IMG/VR virus record: IMGVR_UViG_3300045006_000068 | Coordinates: 1-43,487 of that record | Strand: one strand, 5' to 3' | Source of the DNA: a virus | Length of the DNA: 43,487 bases | Shown: one piece after another, positions 17,777 to 24,498 of the stretch | Numbering within the stretch: the first letter of the stretch is position 1 | Layout of the letters: each line of letters starts with the position of its first letter | Translations under genes and position numbers: made by a program | The notes under the pieces: generated by a model | What the model saw: the letters and a program-made list of their open reading frames with translations, nothing else | Database searches by the model: none | Told to the model about the DNA's origin: nothing

Positions 17777-17777
17777 A

Positions 17778-17849
17778 ACTCCTCCGATAATTTGCCGGGC
17801 AATTTGGTCAGCAATCCGTGTAAGCTATAGCTTATGCGGTTGCTGATCC
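17778..17849 (-). promoter_or_regulatory. Hairpin leader of cassette B
   Basis: Directly after the attC core, GATCAGCAACCG pairs imperfectly with CGGATTGCTGACC around an inner palindrome (AAGCTATAGCTT). A CCGGC segment and the ribosome site follow. The layout parallels the other two leaders although the sequence differs. Confidence 0.45.
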
Positions 17850-17899
17850 ATCCAACATTGAGTTAAGGCGCTTTAGTCGCCTTGAACTCGTTGTTGGAT
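17850..17899 (-). other. Integron attC recombination site (second)
   Basis: A compact 50-bp attC: ATCCAAC, then GAGTTCAAGGCG pairing with CGCCTTAACTC (one extrahelical base), then GTTGGAT. It shares arms with the first attC but has a shorter central loop. The ORF at 17863 stops inside it. Confidence 0.88.
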
Positions 17900-18072
17900 G
17901 CCGACCGAATGCGTGGGACCCGCTCCGTGCAGTTCCACGCAACCCTTTGACACGGTTTTTGGTATTTAGAGCAGTGTAAATGTTTCTTTCCTTCATTTAG
18001 AGAAACAACACTTGAATAAATACACTTCTTGCATCTTCCTTTGTCTTCGGGGTTTCTCAATTTATTCGACAC
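17863..18072 (-). CDS. Cassette A protein, Cys-rich, 69 residues
   Basis: The preferred start is the GTG at 18072, six bases after AAGGAG. An upstream ATG at 18141 overlaps the recombination core and is unlikely. The protein is basic with a CKKC pair near residue 15 and further Cys/His (HLHCSKYQKPC, AWNC), so it may be a small zinc-binding protein. The C-terminal residues (NEFKATKAP) come from the attC site and resemble the tail of cassette B. Function unknown. Confidence 0.6.
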   Translation of the reverse strand: MSNKLRNPEDKGRCKKCIYSSVVSLNEGKKHLHCSKYQKPCQRVAWNCTERVPRIRSASNNEFKATKAP

Positions 18073-18139
18073 AAAAACTCCTTTCGGGCGGCTTGGCACG
18101 TGTCGGCTAAAATCTTTGATTTTGGCCGCTAAAGCGTCC
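18073..18139 (-). promoter_or_regulatory. Structured leader of cassette A
   Basis: It reads CTTTAGCGGC, then a stem of about 10 bp (CGGCCAAAATC with GATTTTAGCCG), then GACACGTGCCAAGCCGCC, then AAAGGAG. Compared with the leader at 17510-17565, the stem bases differ on both sides but pairing is kept. Confidence 0.5.
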
Positions 18140-18146
18140 ATCCAAC
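18140..18146 (-). other. Integron core site GTTGGAT, upstream boundary of the array
   Basis: On the minus strand GTTGGAT follows GTGTTACGCTGAACGGTC and TAAAGTAT. This upstream part has no attC palindrome. It resembles an attI-type or secondary insertion site, but this rests on a short match. Confidence 0.45.
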
Positions 18147-18173
18147 ATACTTTAGACCGTTCAGCGTAACACG

Positions 18174-18656
18174 CTACTGTTTCGGCATGGCGGCGAGGGC
18201 TTGTCTGGCCCGTTCAACGGCGTGGAAGGCATTCTTCCCCCGGGTTTCGCTGATACAGTCAAGCAGACCAGCCAGCGCCTCCCTCACCTGGGCTACCCAT
18301 GGCTCACGCATTGACGACAACGGCTTTTGTGTCTCACTTTCGGCGGATTGTGAGCCACAAGGGGCGGGGAGTAGGAGGGCGTGGACAGCATCGAGGCCAA
18401 TCTTGTCCAGTAGCAATTCCAGGAATATCCCAGAATATGAATGGTCGGAAGTTGCCAGAAACCTTGACCTGCTATCAAGAAACACCTTCTCAATCTCCTC
18501 CCTGCTCACCGCTCTCTGCCCGAACCGGGCGGCGATCCAATCGGCCAGTTCCTCGGCGCTCACGACGACCATTGGCTTTTTGTCCCAATGGGTCTCCTCT
18601 CGCCCAAACTCAGCAACAATCTCCCCCACCAGATCGGGGGCTGTGTGGTCGGTCAT
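18174..18656 (-). CDS. Hypothetical protein, 160 residues
   Basis: A soluble protein without a recognised family. The N-terminal part (LVGEIVAEFGREETHWDKKPMVVVSAEELADWIAAR is the general region, residues 10-45) suggests a mixed helix/strand fold. A helical C-terminus (QVREALAGLLDCISETRG) follows. It is the last native gene before the cassette array and overlaps the next gene upstream by 4 bp, so it belongs to the short-ORF operon. Confidence 0.55.
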   Translation of the reverse strand: MTDHTAPDLVGEIVAEFGREETHWDKKPMVVVSAEELADWIAARFGQRAVSREEIEKVFLDSRSRFLATSDHSYSGIFLELLLDKIGLDAVHALLLPAPCGSQSAESETQKPLSSMREPWVAQVREALAGLLDCISETRGKNAFHAVERARQALAAMPKQ

Positions 18657-18988
18657 CTCGCGTACCTCCCGAGGTGGCCGAGTCGCTTCCCCATCTGCCG
18701 GGTGAGTTCTTGGCGGCCGTCATCCGGCACCGGGTGTCCCGGGAGGACGGGTGCAACGCCAGCGACGAGCTGAAGTTCGGCCATGAGCATATCCGCCGCC
18801 CTCGGAATGTATTCGTGCATTGGCTCGCCTGGTGTTGGCAAGGTTGCATTCCACAAGATTTTGCAAACATCGTTACGAGTCAGCGTTTTCTGAGCTACGA
18901 TCAGACTGGCGAAAATGTCTTTCGCGTCTATCGCTGTCGCCGTACAGACATGATCTCCGACCGGGCCATTGCCTAGCGATTGGTTCAC
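18653..18988 (-). CDS. Hypothetical protein, 111 residues
   Basis: No family is recognised. It contains a helical middle (DIFASLIVAQKTLTRNDVCK) and an ADMLMAELQLVAGVAPVLPG segment, with a basic C-terminus. It is coupled by 4-bp overlaps to genes on both sides. Such short accessory genes between replication and packaging modules often modulate the host, but nothing specific supports that here. Confidence 0.5.
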   Translation of the reverse strand: MNQSLGNGPVGDHVCTATAIDAKDIFASLIVAQKTLTRNDVCKILWNATLPTPGEPMHEYIPRAADMLMAELQLVAGVAPVLPGHPVPDDGRQELTRQMGKRLGHLGRYAR

Positions 18989-19107
18989 AACTTCTCTCCT
19001 TCGGCTTCTTCAATCTCCCGACGCCATTGGCGCCACAGTTCCCATCTCTCTTCCCAGTCCTCAGGGGCCTCGTTGTCATAGGCCCGCTGGGCATCGTCGA
19101 ACGTCAC
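18985..19107 (-). CDS. Small charged protein, 40 residues
   Basis: Starts at the GTG at 19107, which overlaps the upstream stop as GTGA. The product (FDDAQRAYDNEAPEDWEERW...) is a short acidic/aromatic helix of a type often found in phage accessory operons. Function unknown. The longer reading from 19182 conflicts with the overlapping membrane ORF. Confidence 0.55.
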   Translation of the reverse strand: MTFDDAQRAYDNEAPEDWEERWELWRQWRREIEEAEGEKL

Positions 19108-19199
19108 AGCGGCACCTTGCAGAGGCCACCGAGAATCGCCCCGGCGACAATGGCGAGGGCGGACACGATGAGCCGCCACCACCTAGAAACGAAGCCCAC
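19104..19199 (-). CDS. Small membrane protein, 31 residues
   Basis: A GTG start after GGAGGTTCGCC gives VGFVSRWWRL followed by one hydrophobic segment (IVSALAIVAGAILGGL) and a short tail. It nests between the 104-residue and 40-residue genes with overlaps at both ends. It is a probable single-pass inner-membrane peptide of unknown role. Confidence 0.5.
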   Translation of the reverse strand: MGFVSRWWRLIVSALAIVAGAILGGLCKVPL

Positions 19200-19497
19200 G
19201 GCGAACCTCCCGGGCCCGGCCCAAGGCGGCGGCGACCTTCTCGACGCCCTCGTTCTGCAACCTCACCCGAGCGGTGATCCAGGCGACATGAACATTGAGG
19301 GAGGTACAGACAAAGGCACCGGTTTCCAGGTGGGAAACCGTGTAGCGCCCGAAGACGTTGCCGTTCCACCCAGGGGTCCGGTGGGTGACGTACCGCTCCC
19401 CCATGTACGAGAAGCGGTCGATGATCCCGGCCCGGTTGAAGCGGACAAAATCGCCGGTCCAGCGGTTGAAGACAGGGAGCTTGATGACGGTCAGCAC
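19183..19497 (-). CDS. Hypothetical protein, 104 residues
   Basis: A basic, beta-rich protein (VFNRWTGDFVRFNRAGIIDRF; WNGNVFGRYTVSHLETG) with a helical basic C-terminus. No recognised family. It overlaps neighbours at both ends in the same operon. Confidence 0.5.
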   Translation of the reverse strand: MLTVIKLPVFNRWTGDFVRFNRAGIIDRFSYMGERYVTHRTPGWNGNVFGRYTVSHLETGAFVCTSLNVHVAWITARVRLQNEGVEKVAAALGRAREVRRGLRF

Positions 19498-19814
19498 GTT
19501 TCCTCCATCGCCGCCAGCACGGCGTCAGCGTAGGCGACGGCCGAGTGGCCGGTTGCCTGGTAGGTGTCCCACAGATGCTCAATCGGGCGGGGCTCCCCGG
19601 GGCCCTGGTCCCAAGATGCAAGGGCTGGCGCCTTGCGGATCAGGGCCTCCATGGCGCATTTCGCCAGTTCCAGCCTCTCCGCCCGGGTTCCGTGGACAAT
19701 CGCAGAACCAGGGGGAGTCGGAAACTCGAAGCCACACTCCGGGCAACGGAGACTTCCGGCCTTCCCGTTCCAGGCAATGAACCCCTTGCAGTTGGGGCAA
19801 TGGGTCGACCTCAT
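19491..19814 (-). CDS. Zinc-ribbon protein, 107 residues
   Basis: The N-terminus has CPNCKG and CPECG pairs (residues 6-9 and 24-27), a classic rubredoxin-type zinc ribbon. A helical region follows (RAERLELAKCAMEALIRK; GHSAVAYADAVLAAM). It lies next to the methyltransferase gene and is coupled to it. A nucleic-acid or protein-binding adaptor role is possible but not shown. Confidence 0.6.
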   Translation of the reverse strand: MRSTHCPNCKGFIAWNGKAGSLRCPECGFEFPTPPGSAIVHGTRAERLELAKCAMEALIRKAPALASWDQGPGEPRPIEHLWDTYQATGHSAVAYADAVLAAMEETC

Positions 19815-21499
19815 TCGACTACCTCCCTGGTGCTGGAAATCATCAGCGGGATGGACTTCAGCTTGAAATTGCTCCCGAACTCGCTGTTCATGTCACTCGC
19901 ATCGAAGCCCATCTCTCGGGCGGCCTCATGGGGCGACTTTACCCATCCGTTCAGGCGCCCCGCCTCAACGTTCAGACGCCGCATAAACGTCTGGTCAAGA
20001 CGAACGTGGACGGTTCCCTTTTTGAACGCCCTCACATCCATGAAAAGGCGGCCGTCGACCATGCGGAACTCGTACAGACGGCCGGGCTCCCACTGAAGGT
20101 GCTGGCTGTTGGTCTCGATCTCGAAGCCCAGGTTCTCGGCGATGGTGCAGAGGTCCCCAAGGAGGTCGTGGATCAGGTGGTGGAGGCCGTTGGGGTACTC
20201 GTACTTGGAGAATCCGTCCGTGCAGAAGCACCGCCAGTGGTTCAACACCAGCCGATAGTCGAGGGTGTAGTGGGTGTGGCCCTGCTCCTTCCTGGCGTAT
20301 CGCCAGTCATCCGAGACCACTCGGGTGTTCGACTTGTAGTTCCGAATGTTCTCCTGGTTCGTGAGTTCCAGGTAGACCTCGAGGAGTTGCTGGTCAAAAT
20401 ACTGGTTCGCGTTCTTGATCGCCCAGATGACGACCGCGTAGGCGTTGTCGGCGGTGAAATCGATCGAGGTGTGGGCGGTGAGCTTTTCGAGGAGGGCCTT
20501 CCGGCTCTTTGAGGTCAGGCGGTCGGTGATGGTGGAGAGGTTGGCGAAGAGTTCCTTCCAATAGAGGTTCTTCAGCCCCTGGATCTTGGCCTTGAGGCCT
20601 TCCTTGACCTGGGGGAGGTTCACCCCGAGTTCCTTGAAAAGCTCCCGGTCCAGCTTCTCCAGGTCTCTGTAGATCCCCAACAGGCGCTCGAAGTCCGCAT
20701 GGTAGAGTTCTTCCAGGCGTTCGACGATGTTCTGTCCCTCGACCAGCGCATGGAGTTCCTGGGCCTGGGTGGTGGTTCGCCGATCGAACCTGGTTTCGTC
20801 GGTCTTGTCGGCCTGGATCTTGAACGTCGACTCGAACCAGATGTCAAAGGGGTCGATATTGAGCCGACCATCACGTCTTCCGTCGTTCCGAAACCGGATC
20901 TTCACGATGTCGACTTGGGCTCGAGCCCGACGGAATTCCGAGTCCTTGAAGGTGTCGGAACTGAGGACCTTCAACTCTCCCCAAACCCGGCTCCATTCCT
21001 TGTACTTCTTGGCCTCCTCCGGGTCTCCGATGCGACGGGTCACCACGTCCATCACGGCGCCGTTGTCCTTCCATCGCTGGGGCACCACCAGGTAGACCAC
21101 GCGGCAGTTGGCCTCCGAGACGATCTTCTGGACCCAGGTATCGAACTCGGAATAGGGAGGGTTGCAGAACACCACATCGACCTTCTTGTCGATGAGGGTC
21201 TGCTGGTGGAAATCGGTCCCCACCACGAACACGTCGGGAGGGAGGGTCTGGACGAGGGTCGCCGATTTCTCGATGGCGTACTTCTCGCCCTCGTTCCGGG
21301 TCAACTCGCACAGGGTCTTGAGGGCGTTCCCGTCCCCGGCGCCGATGTCCAGGATGGAGAAATGAGGGGCCCGGCCGTAGTCGTCGAACTCGACCCGGAG
21401 GTCAGCGGCCACGACCTCGAGCATCCGGCGGCTCGTAGGATACCACTCATGATCTTCGCCGGCCGCCTTGACCCGGTCGAGGAGTGCCAGATTACTCAC
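19811..21499 (-). CDS. SAM-dependent DNA methyltransferase with DUF4942 domain
   Basis: 562 residues. The SAM-binding motif DIGAGDGNAL is at 51-60 and the amino-methyltransferase motif NPPY at 113-116, typical of adenine-N6 enzymes. From about residue 240 the sequence matches the DUF4942 domain found fused to such methyltransferases in phages. The central part has a long helical region (ERLEELYHADFERLLGIYRD). A likely role is methylating phage DNA against host restriction. No companion nuclease is seen, so it is probably a solitary enzyme. Target sequence unknown. Confidence 0.8.
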   Translation of the reverse strand: MSNLALLDRVKAAGEDHEWYPTSRRMLEVVAADLRVEFDDYGRAPHFSILDIGAGDGNALKTLCELTRNEGEKYAIEKSATLVQTLPPDVFVVGTDFHQQTLIDKKVDVVFCNPPYSEFDTWVQKIVSEANCRVVYLVVPQRWKDNGAVMDVVTRRIGDPEEAKKYKEWSRVWGELKVLSSDTFKDSEFRRARAQVDIVKIRFRNDGRRDGRLNIDPFDIWFESTFKIQADKTDETRFDRRTTTQAQELHALVEGQNIVERLEELYHADFERLLGIYRDLEKLDRELFKELGVNLPQVKEGLKAKIQGLKNLYWKELFANLSTITDRLTSKSRKALLEKLTAHTSIDFTADNAYAVVIWAIKNANQYFDQQLLEVYLELTNQENIRNYKSNTRVVSDDWRYARKEQGHTHYTLDYRLVLNHWRCFCTDGFSKYEYPNGLHHLIHDLLGDLCTIAENLGFEIETNSQHLQWEPGRLYEFRMVDGRLFMDVRAFKKGTVHVRLDQTFMRRLNVEAGRLNGWVKSPHEAAREMGFDASDMNSEFGSNFKLKSIPLMISSTREVVE

Positions 21500-21669
21500 T
21501 CGCTCACCTCAACCCTGACAGCCTTGTAGATCTTCCCGTCGCACTCCCACAGTTCCCCGAGTCGACATCGGTCCCGATCGATCTTCGCGAACCCCCAGAC
21601 CGCCAGGACGAACCCGGACATAAACCCGATAGCCAGACCGGCTACCAGGGCGTAACTCGCCGCCATCAT
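21496..21669 (-). CDS. Small single-pass membrane protein, 57 residues
   Basis: The start is the ATG at 21669, overlapping the preceding stop as ATGA and preceded by GAGGTGAAGG. One hydrophobic helix (YALVAGLAIGFMSGFVLAVWGF) is followed by a short soluble tail (IDRDRCRLGELWECDGKIYK). Function unknown. Confidence 0.6.
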   Translation of the reverse strand: MMAASYALVAGLAIGFMSGFVLAVWGFAKIDRDRCRLGELWECDGKIYKAVRVEVSE

Positions 21670-22094
21670 TCCTTCACCTCTTTCGTCGGGTCGTAGTCCA
21701 GGACTACCGTCAGGGCCGGGGACTCGAATCGCCTGTTTCCTTCCGGGTCCACCTTGTCGGAGTACCCCCGTTCCTTGCCCTTCAGGGCCAAGTACCATTT
21801 CGCCGTGCCGATGTCCTGCTTCTGGATCGCCTGGAGAATGACCCCTTCGGCCAGGTCGCACCTCATCTCAATCTCGTCCTGGTAAGCTACCCGGACGTCC
21901 TCATGGTCCTCGATGAACTTTTTCGCCGTGTGCCACGCCACGCCAGTCTTTCGGGCGATGCTGGCGATGATTCCACCACTTCCCGGGATAGCCTTCAAGA
22001 AAAGGGCCTTCTGAGCGGCCAGGCGGGCGGTTTCCAAGTCTTTAGCGGTCAGGGTCGCAGATTTCGTATCCGCCCCCTTCTTTGGTCGCCCCAT
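21666..22094 (-). CDS. Terminase small subunit-like DNA-binding protein
   Basis: 142 residues: a basic N-terminus, a helix-turn-helix (IIASIARKTGVAWHTAKKFIE), then a central helical region and the C-terminal signature TAKWYLALKGKERGY. This order is common in phage small terminases and related DNA-binding proteins. It would recognise the packaging site and recruit TerL. Oddly, it lies about 4.5 kb upstream of terL rather than next to it. Confidence 0.6.
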   Translation of the reverse strand: MGRPKKGADTKSATLTAKDLETARLAAQKALFLKAIPGSGGIIASIARKTGVAWHTAKKFIEDHEDVRVAYQDEIEMRCDLAEGVILQAIQKQDIGTAKWYLALKGKERGYSDKVDPEGNRRFESPALTVVLDYDPTKEVKE

Positions 22095-22523
22095 TCAACG
22101 GCTCCCGGGCCTGAGGCCCTTGTAGGGTTTGCAGGCGGCTCCGAGGTCGCACCGCAAAAGCAGGACTTCCTCGGTCATCTCGGGCGAGTACCACGGGAGC
22201 CGCAAAGACCGGACCTGGTCCTTCGTCATGGACAGGGCGGTCGAGACCTCTCTGGGAGTTAACTGCACCGGGAGACCGGACACGAACTCTGCCAGTGTCG
22301 GACTCCAGGCGGCCAGTTCCTCGTCGGTCGCTCCAAACGGGTTCTTCCCCACCGGGGCGGCACCAATGATTCTGGTCGGCGGGAGGATTCTCATGTAGCC
22401 CCCTACCGTGCAAGCGGTCAGGACTCCTTTGTGAACGAGGTAATAGACTCTCTGACGAGCGGCGGCCTTTTCCCCCGGGAACCATTCGGCCACCGCCTCG
22501 GGCGTGTAGAGCTTCATCTTCAC
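22095..22523 (-). CDS. Hypothetical protein with possible DNA-binding domains
   Basis: 142 residues from a GTG at 22523 overlapping the upstream stop. The start (MKLYTPEAVAEWFPGEKAAARQRVYYLVHKG) resembles a helix-turn-helix of the excisionase/MerR-like type. A second helical pair (LTPREVSTALSMTKDQVRSLRLP) looks like another. It may be a regulator or part of a packaging complex with the following HTH gene. Confidence 0.5.
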   Translation of the reverse strand: MKMKLYTPEAVAEWFPGEKAAARQRVYYLVHKGVLTACTVGGYMRILPPTRIIGAAPVGKNPFGATDEELAAWSPTLAEFVSGLPVQLTPREVSTALSMTKDQVRSLRLPWYSPEMTEEVLLLRCDLGAACKPYKGLRPGSR

Positions 22524-22840
22524 CGGGGCTCCAGGAGACCGGCCTTCTTCATGTCCCCGTAGACCCCGGTAATGGTCCGGCCGATGTCTTCGCACAACTC
22601 CAAGGCCCCGGCGGTGTCGGGTGACGTCTCAAGGTACTTTGAGACGCGGAGCAGGGCGTCAGACAGGCTTTCCGCTACCCTCGCCATCACCAGGGCTTGC
22701 CCCGGGAACTCCAGGAGTTCCTTGACGATTTGCCGGGCCGAGTTATTCGGGCTCACCGACCCGATGGTCACGAACTCCCCATCCGGGCAGATGGCCACGA
22801 TCCAGTCGTCCTTGTCCAGGACCAGAGTCACCGGGGTCAC
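22520..22840 (-). CDS. Hypothetical protein, 106 residues
   Basis: Starts at the GTG at 22840, overlapping the preceding stop. A beta N-terminus (TLVLDKDDWIVAICPDGEFVTIG) is followed by helices (ARQIVKELLEFPGQALVMAR; ALELCEDIGRTITGVYG). No family is recognised. Confidence 0.45.
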   Translation of the reverse strand: MTPVTLVLDKDDWIVAICPDGEFVTIGSVSPNNSARQIVKELLEFPGQALVMARVAESLSDALLRVSKYLETSPDTAGALELCEDIGRTITGVYGDMKKAGLLEPR

Positions 22841-23616
22841 TCTCCCACCCCCGCCGGGGGTTCCGCCCCATCGTGCCACAAGGCCGTCCCATCCTTGAAA
22901 CGATGCCCTCCGGTTCCCGCCAGCTTGACGTAGAGCGCATCGGTCCCCCGGCGCCCCATGTGATCCATTGCCGCCGTCACGGATACATGGAGTTCCCGGA
23001 CCCCGTCCATATAGGTCCAGGTCGGTCTGCCTCTCTTGAGAACCACGGGCGCCCTCGGTGGCTCACCTTCCCCCCTGACCCAGTCGGGAACTTCCATCGC
23101 GGTCGACCAGACAGTAGCCCCATTGGAGAATCGGTAGTATCCCTGCCGGAACAGGCTTTCGTTGACGATGGACCAGAACTTACAGTTCGGGCCGAGAACC
23201 CGCCTTTGGGCCTGGTTGATGGTCTGGTGCTCCTCAATCACGCCGTCAGGCGTTCGGGACCGGAACCCCACCAGCCCCTCCCGCCGCCGTCGATCAGCCT
23301 CTCTGGCCGCCTGAACCTGAGCCTGGAAGTCCTCATCGGACACCTCGACCAAGGTCGTCTTTCCCATGTACTGCAAGAGGACATCGTCCTCCTCTGGAGT
23401 CCCTGGCGCATAGTCCATCCGGGGCGGGGCGACACGCTCGAAAACCCTCACCTCTTCATCGTCGCAAGCCGCCCGCCGGTCCGCCGACAGCACCATCCAC
23501 GATGGAGGGGTCATGGGCCGAGACGGGGTGGTATAGAACCAGGACGGGAGACTGGGATCGCGCTTCTCTACCCCCGGAAAAACCCCGGATTTCCCCGGGG
23601 TCGAAATGCAGTTCAT
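22837..23616 (-). CDS. Hypothetical early protein with attenuator in its first codons
   Basis: About 259 residues from the ATG at 23616, which has GGAGG 10 bases upstream. A start at 23652 would lie in the promoter. The N-terminal codons run through an intrinsic-terminator hairpin. The protein has a basic helical middle (DEDFQAQVQAAREADRRRRE) and two similar segments (YYRFSNGATVWS near 165 and HRFKDGTALWHDG near the end), suggesting a repeated short beta motif. No family is recognised. It is driven by the strongest operator-bearing promoter of the window. Confidence 0.5.
   Translation of the reverse strand: MNCISTPGKSGVFPGVEKRDPSLPSWFYTTPSRPMTPPSWMVLSADRRAACDDEEVRVFERVAPPRMDYAPGTPEEDDVLLQYMGKTTLVEVSDEDFQAQVQAAREADRRRREGLVGFRSRTPDGVIEEHQTINQAQRRVLGPNCKFWSIVNESLFRQGYYRFSNGATVWSTAMEVPDWVRGEGEPPRAPVVLKRGRPTWTYMDGVRELHVSVTAAMDHMGRRGTDALYVKLAGTGGHRFKDGTALWHDGAEPPAGVGE
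23578..23600 (-). terminator. Attenuator-like hairpin just after the early promoter
   Basis: On the minus strand CCCCGG, a 6-base loop, CCGGGG and five T residues form an intrinsic terminator about 32-54 nt after the predicted transcription start and inside the first codons of the ORF from 23616. Confidence 0.65.
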
Positions 23617-23638
23617 ACTATTTTCGCCTCCAAACTGG

Positions 23639-23668
23639 AGTATATATCTCATGGGTAGATATTGTCAA
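23639..23668 (-). promoter_or_regulatory. Strong sigma70-type promoter with operator (leftward)
   Basis: TTGACA (23668-23663), 18 bases, TATACT (23644-23639). The 21-bp operator TATATCT-N7-AGATATT (23643-23663) fills the spacer. A weaker copy, AATATCT-N7-GGATTTT, lies at 23674-23694. Confidence 0.75.
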
Positions 23669-23693
23669 CCGCAAATATCTACCATATGGATTT

Positions 23694-24284
23694 TTAGGCG
23701 TCCGGGTAAAGTCGGGTCGCCACGGCCGCCAGGTGGGCAAGGTGCCCTTCGGCCTCGGCGTACCCCAGGGCCGAGACCCCTCGTTCCTTGGCACGGCCTT
23801 TCAGGTCGATTCCGTAGGCCCCCCGGAAGGCTTCATACAGGCGATTGTAGGCGGCCTCATGTGTCCGCACCTTCTTGAGGCGCACCCAGTTCCCCATGGC
23901 CTCCCGGAGCCGGGCCCGAAGGATGGTCGAGTCCGAGATGGGCGGGGGAGGGAGGGCGGTGGCCTCCGGGGCCTGGGCGATCATGCGGACGGTCTCCGAG
24001 ACAGCGGCCCGGACAGCTTCCGCCACCGTGACCCGGATGACCTCGACAATCTCACCTGACAAGGCGGCCCCTCGGGGCGGCTGGGCGCTGGCCTGGTAGA
24101 GTGCGGCGATCTTGGGGCCCAGCCCCTTGCCGATGATTTCCAGGGTCTCAGTCATGTCGAAATCGGCAGCAACCCCGGCCGCCGCCGCCATTTTGGCCGT
24201 CGTTCTGACGCTGGCCGTTTGGGCCCATCGCTGGACCGTTCTCTCGGGCCGTCCGACCAGGTCCGCAATCTCCCGACAGGTCAT
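23694..24284 (-). CDS. HTH antirepressor-like regulator
   Basis: 196 residues from the ATG at 24284 after GGAGGTGAGC. The N-terminus MTCREIADLVGRPERTVQRWAQ is a helix-turn-helix. The C-terminal YNRLYEAFRGAYGIDLKGRA resembles the ORF6C-type domain of phage antirepressors. A middle Ala-rich helical stretch connects them. Its position next to operator-bearing promoters suits a developmental regulator. The exact target is unknown. Confidence 0.6.
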   Translation of the reverse strand: MTCREIADLVGRPERTVQRWAQTASVRTTAKMAAAAGVAADFDMTETLEIIGKGLGPKIAALYQASAQPPRGAALSGEIVEVIRVTVAEAVRAAVSETVRMIAQAPEATALPPPPISDSTILRARLREAMGNWVRLKKVRTHEAAYNRLYEAFRGAYGIDLKGRAKERGVSALGYAEAEGHLAHLAAVATRLYPDA

Positions 24285-24302
24285 GCTCACCTCCAAAAGA
24301 TT

Positions 24303-24332
24303 GGCCCCGCAGGATCAACGATCCCCGGGGCC
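24303..24332 (-). terminator. Two-tier GC hairpin between tRNA and regulator gene
   Basis: GGCCCCG pairs with CGGGGCC around an inner stem GGATC-AAC-GATCC. On the minus strand it is followed by AATCTTTTGG. A likely terminator or processing hairpin after the tRNA. The remaining bases between it and the tRNA (24333-24424) hold nothing I recognise. Confidence 0.6.
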
Positions 24333-24424
24333 TCAAGTCCGAACGTCCTAACCCGCCGCCTTCCTCGACGAAGAAGGCGAACCGCCGAAGCGGCACACTA
24401 CCAGACCGGCCCACCCGGCTTGAT

Positions 24425-24498
24425 TGGAGGGGGAGGATTTGAACCTCCGACTTCCAGCAGAAGAGGCTGGCGACATAACCAGGCTAGTCCACCCTCCT
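24425..24498 (-). tRNA. tRNA-like gene, anticodon loop reads CTCTTCT (probably Lys-CTT)
   Basis: On the minus strand a cloverleaf can be drawn: acceptor GGAGGG with CCCTCC, D stem GAC/GTC, anticodon stem CCAGC/GCTGG with loop CTCTTCT, and T arm GGAGG-TTCAAAT-CCTCC. The strict reading gives anticodon CTT, but position 37 would be C instead of a purine, and the acceptor is effectively 6 bp with a terminal A-A mismatch. No CCA is encoded after the discriminator. The fold is convincing; the amino-acid identity is not. Confidence 0.7.

Larger units (their letters stand above)
17572..17855 (-). mobile_element. Integron gene cassette B
   Basis: A 284-bp unit bounded by the recombination points of the two attC sites, containing one promoterless-looking ORF and its attC. 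It is clearly richer in A+T than the flanking phage genes. No integron integrase is present in the window, so the cassette was presumably inserted by one supplied in trans by a host. Confidence 0.8.
17856..18145 (-). mobile_element. Integron gene cassette A
   Basis: A 290-bp unit running from the core at 18140-18146 to the second attC, with one ORF and a structured leader. Together with cassette B it forms a two-cassette, same-orientation array without an integrase. Confidence 0.75.

Noticed and set aside
17500-18150. CRISPR array from the repeated motifs near 17.57 and 17.85 kb
   Set aside because: Only two copies, each an imperfect folding palindrome at the 3' end of an ORF with core sites. 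These are attC features, not regularly spaced direct repeats.
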